Source of the DNA: Deltaproteobacteria bacterium
GTDB lineage: Bacteria > Desulfobacterota > Desulfobulbia > Desulfobulbales > SURF-16
Length of the DNA stretch: 5,451 nucleotides
NCBI GenBank assembly: GCA_029939635.1
Contig: JAOZSN010000173.1
Coordinates: 1 to 5,451, forward strand
Direction: 5' to 3'
Under the pieces are notes generated by a model that saw only the letters and a program-made list of their open reading frames with translations, ran no database searches and had not been told where the DNA came from. Of this stretch, positions 1 to 5,451 are shown piece by piece; the first letter of the stretch is position 1, and each line of letters begins with the position of its first letter. Both the position numbers and the translations under genes were made by a program.

Positions 1-53
1 TGCCGACATTTTCAAATGGCCATTTTTGCTACATTTTCAGGTGGCCGCTAACA
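1..53. mobile_element. Probable end of an IS21-family-like insertion sequence (partial)
   Basis: Read on the minus strand, this edge begins TGT at about 53 and carries two near-identical 16-base blocks of the type ACATTTTCAAATGGCC / ACATTTTCAGGTGGCC (plus-strand orientation), 25 bases apart. IS21-family elements are known for TGT...ACA-like termini and several such subterminal repeats, where the IstA transposase is thought to bind. The rest of the element, including any istA/istB genes, would lie left of the window. The family call rests on remembered end structure and no transposase is visible. The boundary at 53 is inferred from the plus-strand ACA end and could be off by several bases. The repeats might instead belong to the adjoining intron-like sequence. 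Confidence 0.4.
6..46. repeat. Pair of 16-bp direct repeats (6-21 and 31-46)
   Basis: The two copies, ACATTTTCAAATGGCC at 6-21 and ACATTTTCAGGTGGCC at 31-46, differ at two positions and start 25 bases apart, a little over two helical turns. This is seen directly. Repeats with this spacing at an element end fit multiple transposase-binding sites, as in IS21-family termini. A third copy might lie outside the window. Confidence 0.75.
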
Positions 54-276
54 TCGGGCATCACGCTATTTCGGAGTCTCACAAGTTCGCTTACCTGGAC
101 GTTTACCCTCCCGCAACGCCGAATCAGGTTCGCGTACGCTATGTACCGCTCACTTCCTATCGCTTCCTTCAGACCCTGCTGTTACCAACAACGCCCTTGC
201 GATTCGGATTGTCTTCCCCCTGGCCGGGGTGACGCCTGCTTAACGCGGCTGGGGTTGCCCGCCATGCCGGGCAAAC
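54..276 (-). mobile_element. Group II intron domain I-like RNA sequence (5' part, remainder missing)
   Basis: The minus strand here contains blocks typical of the 5' (domain I) RNA of bacterial group II introns. The first is GGGTCTGAAGGAAGC just after a tight hairpin (178-192, loop of three bases). Next are a GGAAGTGAGCGGTAC stretch with a GCGGTAC/GTACGC hairpin (132-149) and an AAACGTCCAGG block near 96-106. A further 7-bp stem (255-261 with 268-274) lies at the upstream edge. These match my memory of introns that carry a reverse transcriptase/maturase. No maturase gene, domain V or 3' end is visible, because the homology stops at the IS-like sequence near 53. The exact 5' intron boundary is unclear, since no standard GTGYG start is obvious next to the terminator. 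It is probably a broken remnant. An unrelated structured RNA is the alternative. Confidence 0.55.
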
Positions 277-310
277 AAAAAAGCCCGCAAACCTTTACAG
301 GCTGCGGGCT
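277..310 (-). terminator. Intrinsic terminator of the serine tRNA unit
   Basis: On the minus strand an 8-bp GC-rich stem AGCCCGCA/TGCGGGCT (303-310 with 282-289) encloses a 13-base loop and runs into a T tract (277-282). It begins 35 bases past the 3' end of tRNA-Ser(GCU), so it most likely ends the tRNA transcript. It may also stop readthrough from radA. Confidence 0.88.
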
Positions 311-342
311 ATCATGTCTTATCGAACTTCTTGAAACATACA

Positions 343-434
<92 letters not shown>

Positions 435-470
435 GACCGGTACAACAATATGTTCCCTTTGCATACAAAC

Positions 471-556
471 TGGCGGAGGAGGTAGGATTCGAACCCACGG
501 AACGTTAGTTCAACGGTTTTCAAGACCGCCGCCTTCGACCACTCGGCCACTCCTCC
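471..556 (-). tRNA. tRNA-Ser (anticodon UGA)
   Basis: This is a complete class II tRNA of 86 bases. The acceptor stem GGAGGAG (550-556) pairs with CTCCTCC (475-481), then discriminator G and encoded CCA (471-473). The anticodon loop CTTGAAA is closed by GCGGT/ACCGT, giving anticodon TGA at 520-522, which reads UCA and, by wobble, other UCN codons. A T arm GGGTTCGAATCC and a long variable arm are present. It is the promoter-proximal member of the tRNA pair, with a leader of about 40 bases from the predicted transcription start. Confidence 0.97.
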
Positions 557-564
557 ACGCTTTT

Positions 565-596
565 TGCCCAAAGGCACTTCCTTAAAACACAGGAAG
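565..596 (-). other. Two small hairpins in the 5' leader of the tRNA transcript
   Basis: Between the predicted start site (near 595) and the first tRNA, the minus strand can form CTTCC/GGAAG (592-596 with 577-581, 10-base loop) followed immediately by TGCC/GGCA (573-576 with 565-568). Both are short. They could affect 5' leader processing of the precursor, but may be chance. The first would sit right at the 5' end of the RNA. Confidence 0.3.
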
Positions 597-601
597 AAAA
601 T

Positions 602-630
602 CTTTTACCATCTCTACAAAGGGCTGTCAA
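602..630 (-). promoter_or_regulatory. Sigma-70 promoter for the two serine tRNA genes
   Basis: The minus strand has a perfect -35 hexamer TTGACA (625-630), a 17-base spacer (608-624) and a -10 TAAAAG (602-607, four of six consensus bases). The predicted start lies near 595, giving a leader of about 40 bases before tRNA-Ser(UGA). A consensus -35 is usual for strongly expressed stable RNA. I see no clear GC-rich stringent discriminator after the -10 box. Confidence 0.75.
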
Positions 631-689
631 TCGGCTTAGAGCGCCCTTCTTTCAAAAATTCCCCATACATATTCTCTTCTGCTGAATAG

Positions 690-2045
690 TTACAACTTTT
701 CCATAACTTTGAGGGCCTGAACCAGTGATGTAACACCGTGGCAGGTAAGACCACTAATAGGCTTAGAGGGTAAATTTCCATGGGGGGCAATGGCTCTGGT
801 AAAGCCGTGCTTGGCTGCCTCCTTCAAGCGCTCAATACCACTGGGTACAGGCCGAATCTCACCTGCAAGCCCTATCTCACCGAAAACCACTAAATCATGG
901 GGCAGGGGGGTATCCTGCAGGCTGGAGACCAGGGCCAGGATGAGGGCTAGGTCAACCGAGGTCTCGGCCACCCGCACGCCACCGACGATATTAATAAAAA
1001 CATCCTGACCATGGCTGGCAATATGCCCATGGCGGTGAAGAACAGCCAGCAGCATGGCCAAGCGATTTTGATCCAGGCCAACGGTTACCCGGCGGACATG
1101 TTCACCAGCAGCCTCATCCACCAGGGCCTGAATTTCCACTAATAAAGGACGACTACCCTCCCAGACAACCATAACCACAGAGCCGGACATATCCTCCTGG
1201 TGACGGCTCAAAAAGATGGCGGAAGGATTGCTGATCTCCCGCATGCCCTGTTCAGTCATGGCGAAAACACCGATCTCATTCACTGCCCCAAAACGATTCT
1301 TCACCGCCCGCATGATGCGGAAGCGGCTGTCATGGTTGCCCTCTATGTAGCAAACCACATCAATAATATGCTCCAGCACCCTGGGCCCTGCTAAATCACC
1401 ACTCTTGGTGACATGACCAACCAAAAAGATAGCTGTACCGGTCTGCTTGGCAAAGGTGGTGAGTCGGGCCGCACAATCCCGCACCTGACTGACAGAGCCA
1501 GGCGTTGAGTTTGATTCTGCCACCTGCATGGTCTGGATGGAATCAATAATCAGCAATTCCGGCTTTTCCTTATCAGCCAAGGCACATATCTGTTCCAGTC
1601 GCGTCTCGGCCAGGAGCAGGAGGTCTTTATCTGGCAACTTAAGACGGCGGGCTCGCATGGCAATCTGCTCTAAGGATTCTTCACCGCTGACATAGAGAAT
1701 TTTTTTGCTGGCGCTGAGATGACAACTGACCTGCAAAAGAGCGGTTGATTTCCCCACCCCAGGGTCTCCGCCAATGAGAATAACAGAACCAGGCACCACC
1801 CCGCCACCCAAGACACGGTCAAGCTCGGCCAGATCTGTACTGAAACGCTGAATGGATTCCGGTTTAATATCCGCCATGCGCTGCACACTTTGCAGCTGTC
1901 CACTATAACCTTGAAAGCCTGCAACTTTTGGCTCCGAAAACTCAACAACCGTGTTCCACTCTTTACACTCAGAACATTGCCCTGTCCATTTGGCAAAGGT
2001 TGCACCACATTCCTTGCAGCCGTATTGTATTTTTTTCTTGGGCAT
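690..2045 (-). CDS. radA: DNA repair protein RadA (Sms), branch-migration ATPase
   Basis: RadA is a RecA-like cytoplasmic ATPase that speeds branch migration of recombination intermediates and helps process stalled or broken forks. The 451-residue product has the full family layout. An N-terminal C4 zinc finger uses Cys10, Cys13, Cys24 and Cys27. The Walker A motif is GDPGVGKST (93-101) and Walker B is LLIID (164-168). The RadA-specific KNRFG motif is at 249-253. A Lon-protease-like C-terminal domain runs from about 285 to 451 and includes FGEIGLAGEIRPV (388-400). Length is close to that of E. coli RadA (460). The ATG is right because the zinc finger begins only nine residues later, yet no Shine-Dalgarno site precedes it; the 12 bases before it are all pyrimidines. 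It follows a small hypothetical gene by 91 bases, and no convincing terminator separates it from the tRNA promoter downstream. Confidence 0.97.
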   Translation of the reverse strand: MPKKKIQYGCKECGATFAKWTGQCSECKEWNTVVEFSEPKVAGFQGYSGQLQSVQRMADIKPESIQRFSTDLAELDRVLGGGVVPGSVILIGGDPGVGKSTALLQVSCHLSASKKILYVSGEESLEQIAMRARRLKLPDKDLLLLAETRLEQICALADKEKPELLIIDSIQTMQVAESNSTPGSVSQVRDCAARLTTFAKQTGTAIFLVGHVTKSGDLAGPRVLEHIIDVVCYIEGNHDSRFRIMRAVKNRFGAVNEIGVFAMTEQGMREISNPSAIFLSRHQEDMSGSVVMVVWEGSRPLLVEIQALVDEAAGEHVRRVTVGLDQNRLAMLLAVLHRHGHIASHGQDVFINIVGGVRVAETSVDLALILALVSSLQDTPLPHDLVVFGEIGLAGEIRPVPSGIERLKEAAKHGFTRAIAPHGNLPSKPISGLTCHGVTSLVQALKVMEKL

Positions 2046-2057
2046 AGGGGGAAAAAG
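2046..2057 (-). promoter_or_regulatory. Pyrimidine-only leader in place of a ribosome binding site for radA
   Basis: The 12 bases just before the radA ATG read CTTTTTCCCCCT on the mRNA strand, with no purine and no match to the anti-Shine-Dalgarno sequence. Since the start codon is fixed by the conserved N-terminus, initiation probably relies on something else, such as S1 binding to the pyrimidine tract or an unstructured leader. The mechanism is inference; the composition is seen directly. Confidence 0.5.
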
Positions 2058-2097
2058 ATGGAAGTCGAGAGAAGGGTATTTCCGGCTATTCTATACT

Positions 2098-2126
2098 TCT
2101 GTATTTCTTTACTTCTTTAAATTCAA
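2098..2126 (-). promoter_or_regulatory. Weak candidate promoter for radA
   Basis: The AT-rich gap between the small hypothetical gene and radA contains TTGAAT (2121-2126), a 17-base spacer and TACAGA (2098-2103) on the minus strand, four and three consensus matches respectively. A TATAGA (2090-2095) nearby is a better -10 but has no -35 partner. radA may simply be read from upstream. Confidence 0.22.
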
Positions 2127-2136
2127 TGCTGTTATT

Positions 2137-2436
2137 TTAATAGATCTTCAGGGCATTCGCCTCTTTCTCGACGAGTTTGAGCTGTTGCTTATAATACTTG
2201 AGGCATTTCTTGAAATAACGCTCACGTTTAGGCTTGGTATCGAGAATACCTGGCTCTACAGGGGCATCCTTACAGGCCAGCATCAGTAGCGGTGGGGTCA
2301 ACTTCTTATTCTCCAGGGAACGGATCTTACCCTCATAGAAGGACATATAGGTCTGTACCCTGGCCCTCTTCTGGGCCCGAGTCATACCCTCCTTCATCAA
2401 TCCTTTAATTTGTTTCTTCTTGCCAAAACCAAACAT
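2137..2436 (-). CDS. Small basic hypothetical protein (99 aa)
   Basis: I do not recognise this protein. It is strongly basic, with 25 Lys/Arg against 9 Asp/Glu in 99 residues. It has a basic N-terminus (MFGFGKKKQIKG), a probable helical segment at 15-45, a short hydrophobic/proline stretch TPPLLMLAC (47-55), and a Lys/Tyr-rich, probably helical C-terminus (68-99). Two cysteines (55, 78) do not make a metal-site motif. There is no signal peptide or membrane segment. The charge suggests binding to nucleic acid, ribosome or acidic membrane surface, but that is only inference. The coding frame is supported by its orientation with its neighbours and its position upstream of radA. The ATG at 2436 lacks a good Shine-Dalgarno site, with only GGG seven bases upstream. 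A later Met14 preceded by AAAGGA is an alternative start. Confidence 0.72.
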   Translation of the reverse strand: MFGFGKKKQIKGLMKEGMTRAQKRARVQTYMSFYEGKIRSLENKKLTPPLLMLACKDAPVEPGILDTKPKRERYFKKCLKYYKQQLKLVEKEANALKIY

Positions 2437-2472
2437 AATAGACCCGTAAAAGGTAAAATGCAGGCTAACGCC

Positions 2473-2536
2473 ACACGTAATATCAACACGTTACGGAAGG
2501 TTGCCGCGTCAGTCAGCACTTTTTTGCGAAACTGAC
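2473..2536. repeat. Short inverted and direct repeats upstream of the basic hypothetical gene
   Basis: The 188-base gap 2437-2624 has no gene. It holds a 6-bp inverted repeat GTCAGT/ACTGAC (2508-2513 with 2531-2536, 17 bases apart) and two ACACGT direct repeats 13 bases apart (2473-2478 and 2486-2491). The direct repeats overlap a 5-bp CGTAA/TTACG inverted repeat. No convincing promoter pair or intrinsic terminator was found. TTGTCA and TTGATA on the minus strand resemble -35 boxes but lack good -10 partners. The repeats could be protein-binding sites upstream of the hypothetical gene, or chance. Confidence 0.3.
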
Positions 2537-2624
2537 AAACATGGTAGACACCGGATTAAGATTTTAAATACTCACCTATTCCATATAGTAGCGAAAAACC
2601 CCTAAAAATCAACTTATTAGTGCC

Positions 2625-3779
2625 TTACTCTCCATCTCCCTTAATATCCACGGTGTCACAAAAAGGGTGCACTCTACCGCCATGAATATCCTCCACCAAG
2701 GCGGCTGGATCAGCAGCAAATTTGTCGGAAGAACCGTATGGGTCGAAATGTCCCTCATTATAGCTGGAAATCAAATTCAAATGCTCCCAGCGGGTCAGAT
2801 AATACTCCAGGAGATCTGGTAAACGGTTATAGACAGTATCATCCGGGTAGGGGTCAATAAAACTCGAATAGTGCAGGTTCTTAGCTGTCAGGGTCTGGCT
2901 CTCATAAAATTGCTCCAAAAACATAAGCTCACCAGGCATGCGTGCCTCTACCCCCATCTTATTAAGGGCCTTAACCAACAACTCCACCCCCTTGGCCCCG
3001 AGTTTGGCAAGCTGCAGAGGGAGATAGATACCCAAAGGGCGTCCCTGCTGCAGATACCTCTTGATCGTTAGAATGATATCAGCCAGCTCCACAGGCTCAG
3101 GATCAACAAAATGATAGGTTTGTTGTGAAAATTCCTGGCGCTGCCGCAGGACATGGTGGACAAAGTAAGGAAACTTACGGGCATTAGAGTAGGAGTGCAC
3201 CACCCCTTGGTTGGTAAAGAGCATGGGCATGGTCTGGGCGGCAACGGCATAGAGCAGTTTATGAAAGCCCTGCACCTTATGGTCATGCTTACCGTAGACA
3301 ATGGCCATGCGGATAATGGTATAGTCAAGGCCAGCAGACTCACCAAGATGACGCAGGGTTTTTTCTGCCATCAGCTTTGACTTGGCGTAATTAGTCAAGG
3401 ATGGCTCTAAGGGTAACGACTCAGACTCCGCCAGATCATGGCCAGTCGGCAGCACTGCGGCAGAGCTGATATGGATAAAGGGGATTTGAAAGGCCTGGGC
3501 CATCTTGGCCAGATTGATACAGCCAAGATAATTCACCTGGTAGGCCATCTCAGGGTCAGAGTCTATGGCTGTAATGGCAGTATTGATGATAAAATCTGGA
3601 CGATATTCATGAAAATAGGCAAAAATATCTTCCTGGTTACGTAGGCTCAGTTTTTTGCTATTGGGGGCTAAGAGTTCAAGTTGGGGGCATTGTTTCTTAA
3701 AATGGTGCACCAAGGTGCCACCCAGCAATCCTGAGCCACCAATGATCACCCCCCGCCGCCTCTTACCATCCTGTGCCAT
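2625..3779 (-). CDS. NAD(P)-dependent sugar-nucleotide epimerase/reductase (extended SDR, RmlD/GalE-like)
   Basis: This is an extended short-chain dehydrogenase/reductase of the kind that epimerises or reduces nucleotide-linked sugars in the cytoplasm, often for cell-surface polysaccharide. The Rossmann fold opens with IGGSGLLGG, whose GxxGxxG uses Gly14, Gly17 and Gly20. The substrate-site serine lies in HISSAAV (103-109). The catalytic pair is Tyr131 and Lys135 (YAKSK). The arrangement resembles RmlD-type reductases most, but the substrate cannot be read from sequence. At 384 residues it is longer than RmlD (about 300). The last hundred residues (285-384) are aromatic- and Asp-rich, end in an acidic tail, and match nothing I recognise. 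The ATG is well supported by GGGAGG (3787-3792) seven bases upstream. It follows hemW by 80 bases and may be co-transcribed or read from the TATAAT box in that gap. Confidence 0.88.
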   Translation of the reverse strand: MAQDGKRRRGVIIGGSGLLGGTLVHHFKKQCPQLELLAPNSKKLSLRNQEDIFAYFHEYRPDFIINTAITAIDSDPEMAYQVNYLGCINLAKMAQAFQIPFIHISSAAVLPTGHDLAESESLPLEPSLTNYAKSKLMAEKTLRHLGESAGLDYTIIRMAIVYGKHDHKVQGFHKLLYAVAAQTMPMLFTNQGVVHSYSNARKFPYFVHHVLRQRQEFSQQTYHFVDPEPVELADIILTIKRYLQQGRPLGIYLPLQLAKLGAKGVELLVKALNKMGVEARMPGELMFLEQFYESQTLTAKNLHYSSFIDPYPDDTVYNRLPDLLEYYLTRWEHLNLISSYNEGHFDPYGSSDKFAADPAALVEDIHGGRVHPFCDTVDIKGDGE

Positions 3780-3786
3780 GCCCCAA

Positions 3787-3792
3787 CCTCCC
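3787..3792 (-). promoter_or_regulatory. Strong Shine-Dalgarno site of the epimerase gene
   Basis: GGGAGG on the minus strand lies seven bases before the ATG at 3779, an ideal spacing, and settles the start of the epimerase gene. Confidence 0.8.
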
Positions 3793-3832
3793 AGTAAATC
3801 TAATAAAGGTACCCTAAAATACCATTGCCACC

Positions 3833-3838
3833 ATTATA
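3833..3838 (-). promoter_or_regulatory. Candidate -10 box (TATAAT) between hemW and the epimerase gene
   Basis: An exact TATAAT on the minus strand sits 53 bases before the epimerase start, in the 80-base gap after hemW. No -35 hexamer occurs at 16-18 bases spacing and there is no TGn extended -10. It is a possible internal promoter that would need an activator, or a chance match. Confidence 0.3.
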
Positions 3839-3859
3839 GCCCAAACATCTACCCAGGGT

Positions 3860-4993
3860 CTAGACAAGCTGAGATAATACCTGGTTTGCCAGGGGCAGCA
3901 TCGCTGTCGGCAGGCGCAAACGGTCATCCTCCAGGAGAAGTAATCCCTGTTCAGACAACTCCTGGCAGAGGGAACCATAGACATCTTCCAGGCTCAGACC
4001 AAAACGCTGCTGCAGGGCAGAGATATCTAAACCATCCACCATACGTAAGCCCATAATTATGGTTTCACGAAAACGTGCCTTGCTGCTTAAGGATTCTTCC
4101 TCTTTACTCGTTGATTCCCCGCGCCCAACACATTCCATATAGCGAACAGGGTCTGCCTCCTCGTTTATACGCTGGCCTGCCATAAAAGAGACGGCACCAG
4201 CACCAACACCAAGATAGGAGCCATTATGCCAATAATTTACATTATGCCGACACTCATGGCCAGGCAACGAATAATTGGAGATCTCATATTGGTGATAGGA
4301 GGAAAGTAATGCCCGAGTGAGCTCTTCCATATCGGCCAGTTCATCCTCACTGGGCAGGGACAGCTTTTTTTCTGCTGCCAGGGTGCCAAAACGAGTCCCC
4401 TCCTCAATGGTCAGCTCGTAGAGGGCCAAATGAGTCGGAGCCAGGGCCAGAGCCGTCTCCAGACTCTGCTGCCATTGCAACAGGGACTGACCAGGTAGAC
4501 CATAAATGAGATCAAGATTGATATTGGTAAAGCCGGCCTGCCGTGCCATACCATACGCCGCTGTGGCCTGCTGGGACGAATGGCTGCGCCCCAGACCAGT
4601 CAGAAGATCATCATCAAAGGATTGCACACCCAGGCTGAGCCGATTGTAGCCTGCCTGCCGTAGTAGCTCTAGATCAGCCAGGCTAACGCTATGGGGGTTA
4701 GCCTCTATACTGATCTCTGCCCCAGACGCTATGGCAAAGACAGAAAAGCAGAGATCAAGCAGATGACACAGGGCCTTGGCACTGACCAGGGTAGGGGTGC
4801 CGCCACCGACAAAGATGGTGGAAAAGGAGTGTTCCTGGCTCCACGGCGTACGGCCATCAGCTTTAATCTTGCTGCTTAGCACCTGCAGATATTTTTCAGC
4901 CCTTGCCCGACTGCCAGGTCGCGAGTTAAAGGCACAATAATGACATTTTGCCTGACAGAAGGGAATATGAAGATAGAGACCCGCTTCCCTCAT
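3860..4993 (-). CDS. hemW: Radical SAM haem chaperone HemW
   Basis: HemW is a radical-SAM-fold cytoplasmic protein that binds haem and passes it to target haemoproteins. It is often mis-annotated as oxygen-independent coproporphyrinogen III oxidase. The cluster motif is Cys13-x3-Cys17-x2-Cys20, followed by Ala-Phe. HemN proper has a further Cys two residues on (CxxxCxxCxC), so Phe22 favours HemW. GGGTPT (63-68) is the SAM-binding glycine motif, IEANP (96-100) and LGVQSF (121-126) are family blocks, and HNVNYW (250-255) with YLGVGAGAVS (260-269) mark the HemW/HemN C-terminal region. The length of 377 matches E. coli HemW (378). The ATG overlaps the radC stop as ATGA, and AGGAGG (4998-5003) lies four bases upstream, so it is probably translationally coupled to radC. 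It is intact, with no missing key residue seen. Confidence 0.95.
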   Translation of the reverse strand: MREAGLYLHIPFCQAKCHYCAFNSRPGSRARAEKYLQVLSSKIKADGRTPWSQEHSFSTIFVGGGTPTLVSAKALCHLLDLCFSVFAIASGAEISIEANPHSVSLADLELLRQAGYNRLSLGVQSFDDDLLTGLGRSHSSQQATAAYGMARQAGFTNINLDLIYGLPGQSLLQWQQSLETALALAPTHLALYELTIEEGTRFGTLAAEKKLSLPSEDELADMEELTRALLSSYHQYEISNYSLPGHECRHNVNYWHNGSYLGVGAGAVSFMAGQRINEEADPVRYMECVGRGESTSKEEESLSSKARFRETIIMGLRMVDGLDISALQQRFGLSLEDVYGSLCQELSEQGLLLLEDDRLRLPTAMLPLANQVLSQLV

Positions 4994-5451
4994 TGCCCCT
5001 CCTGCTCATAGTCAGACATAAGACCATGGTCAGCAAAACTATACGGCACGGCTTCAGCGCCGATGATGAGATGGTCAAGGAGGCGAATATCAAGGATGTG
5101 ACAGGCCCGGTAGAGGGTACGGGTCAACTCCTTGTCTGCCTCTGAGGGCTGCTGACTCCCCGAGGGGTGATTGTGGGCTATGACCAAAGCAGCAGCATCA
5201 TGCTGCAAGGCGGCCTTGATGAGTTCTCTGGGGTAAATGGTGTTACTGGCCAAGGTACCCTCAAAAAGTATCTCACTGGCCAGAATAGCAAAAGAGGCAT
5301 CCAGGTATATTACCTTGAACACCTCTTTTTTAAGATGACGCATGGAGTGGTTGAGATAGTCAGCCACCTCCCGTGAAGAACGGAGATAGTGACGGCCCTG
5401 CAGACGTTGACTAAGATAACGCTGGGCCACGGCATGGATGAAGGTAAAAGA
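4990..5451 (-). CDS. radC: RadC family JAB/MPN-domain protein (3' part; 5' end beyond window)
   Basis: This is the C-terminal 153 residues of a RadC (UPF0758) protein, open through the right edge. A GTG at 5430 is internal to the frame, since reading continues upstream as SFTFIHA with no stop. The visible part is the JAB/MPN domain. It has the metal-binding signature His93-Asn-His95-Pro-Ser-Gly, followed after ten residues by Asp106 (H-x-H-x10-D, numbering from the window edge). A glutamate (60 or 64) in the EILFEGT stretch is the likely fourth metal or catalytic residue. LLDHLIIGAE (124-133) and YSFADHGL (137-144) are further family blocks. The usual N-terminal helix-hairpin-helix region is outside the window. 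RadC was named for a repair phenotype later disputed, and its biochemical role is unsettled. It overlaps hemW by four bases. The metal-site residues look intact. Confidence 0.95.
   Translation of the reverse strand, partial: SFTFIHAVAQRYLSQRLQGRHYLRSSREVADYLNHSMRHLKKEVFKVIYLDASFAILASEILFEGTLASNTIYPRELIKAALQHDAAALVIAHNHPSGSQQPSEADKELTRTLYRACHILDIRLLDHLIIGAEAVPYSFADHGLMSDYEQEGQ
4998..5003 (-). promoter_or_regulatory. Shine-Dalgarno site of hemW inside the radC 3' end
   Basis: AGGAGG on the minus strand lies within the last codons of radC, four bases before the hemW ATG. It fixes the hemW start at 4993 and supports the four-base stop/start overlap. Confidence 0.75.

Noticed and set aside
26..232. 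Plus-strand open frame of 68 codons
   Set aside because: It is antisense to the structured intron-like RNA, with no ribosome binding site or recognisable protein.
606..660. Possible radA terminator (GGGC...GCCC with flanking A/T on the minus strand)
   Set aside because: The stem is imperfect with a long loop and no T run follows. It overlaps the tRNA promoter, so it is not a convincing terminator.
1951..2289. Plus-strand open frames over the radA 5' end and the hypothetical gene
   Set aside because: They are antisense to a certain gene (radA) and a likely gene. Their translations have no recognisable motif.
2508..2536. GTCAGT/ACTGAC inverted repeat as a terminator
   Set aside because: The only T run lies inside the loop rather than after the stem, on either strand.
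3655..4056. Plus-strand open frame of 133 codons
   Set aside because: It is antisense to the ends of hemW and the epimerase gene, and its low-complexity Pro-rich translation looks like a shadow frame.

Overview
This 5.45 kb window is bacterial chromosome in which every supported gene and RNA reads leftward on the minus strand. In transcription order (right to left) it holds the 3' part of radC, hemW, an SDR-type sugar-nucleotide epimerase/reductase, a small basic hypothetical protein, radA, two tandem serine tRNA genes with their own promoter and terminator, and, at the left edge, mobile-element debris. The host looks like a mid-GC Gram-negative bacterium whose tRNA genes encode the 3' CCA. 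A marine Desulfobulbales/Desulfotalea-like deltaproteobacterium is my best guess, but this is an impression from protein and sequence style, not something the window proves.

Right half (about 2625-5451): radC (5' end outside the window) overlaps hemW by 4 bases (ATGA), so the two are probably translationally coupled. The epimerase/reductase follows 80 bases after hemW with its own strong Shine-Dalgarno site and a TATAAT box in the gap. HemW is a radical-SAM haem chaperone and RadC is a JAB/MPN-fold protein of unsettled role. The epimerase probably acts on an envelope sugar nucleotide. They do not form an obvious single pathway.

Middle (about 690-2624): a 188-base gap with short inverted and direct repeats precedes a 99-residue lysine-rich protein of unknown function. 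It is followed after 91 bases by radA, the recombination-associated ATPase that drives branch migration. Both of these genes lack a good Shine-Dalgarno site, unlike hemW and the epimerase.

Left part (1-689): a TTGACA-17-TAAAAG promoter drives tRNA-Ser(UGA) and tRNA-Ser(GCU), and a classic intrinsic terminator closes the unit. Just beyond the terminator the sequence resembles domain I of a bacterial group II intron, read on the minus strand. At about position 53 this meets a short stretch with two near-identical 16-base repeats that looks like the end of an IS21-family insertion sequence. This junction is the most unusual part of the window. I see no new defence, toxin-antitoxin or biosynthetic system, and most of the window is ordinary housekeeping sequence.
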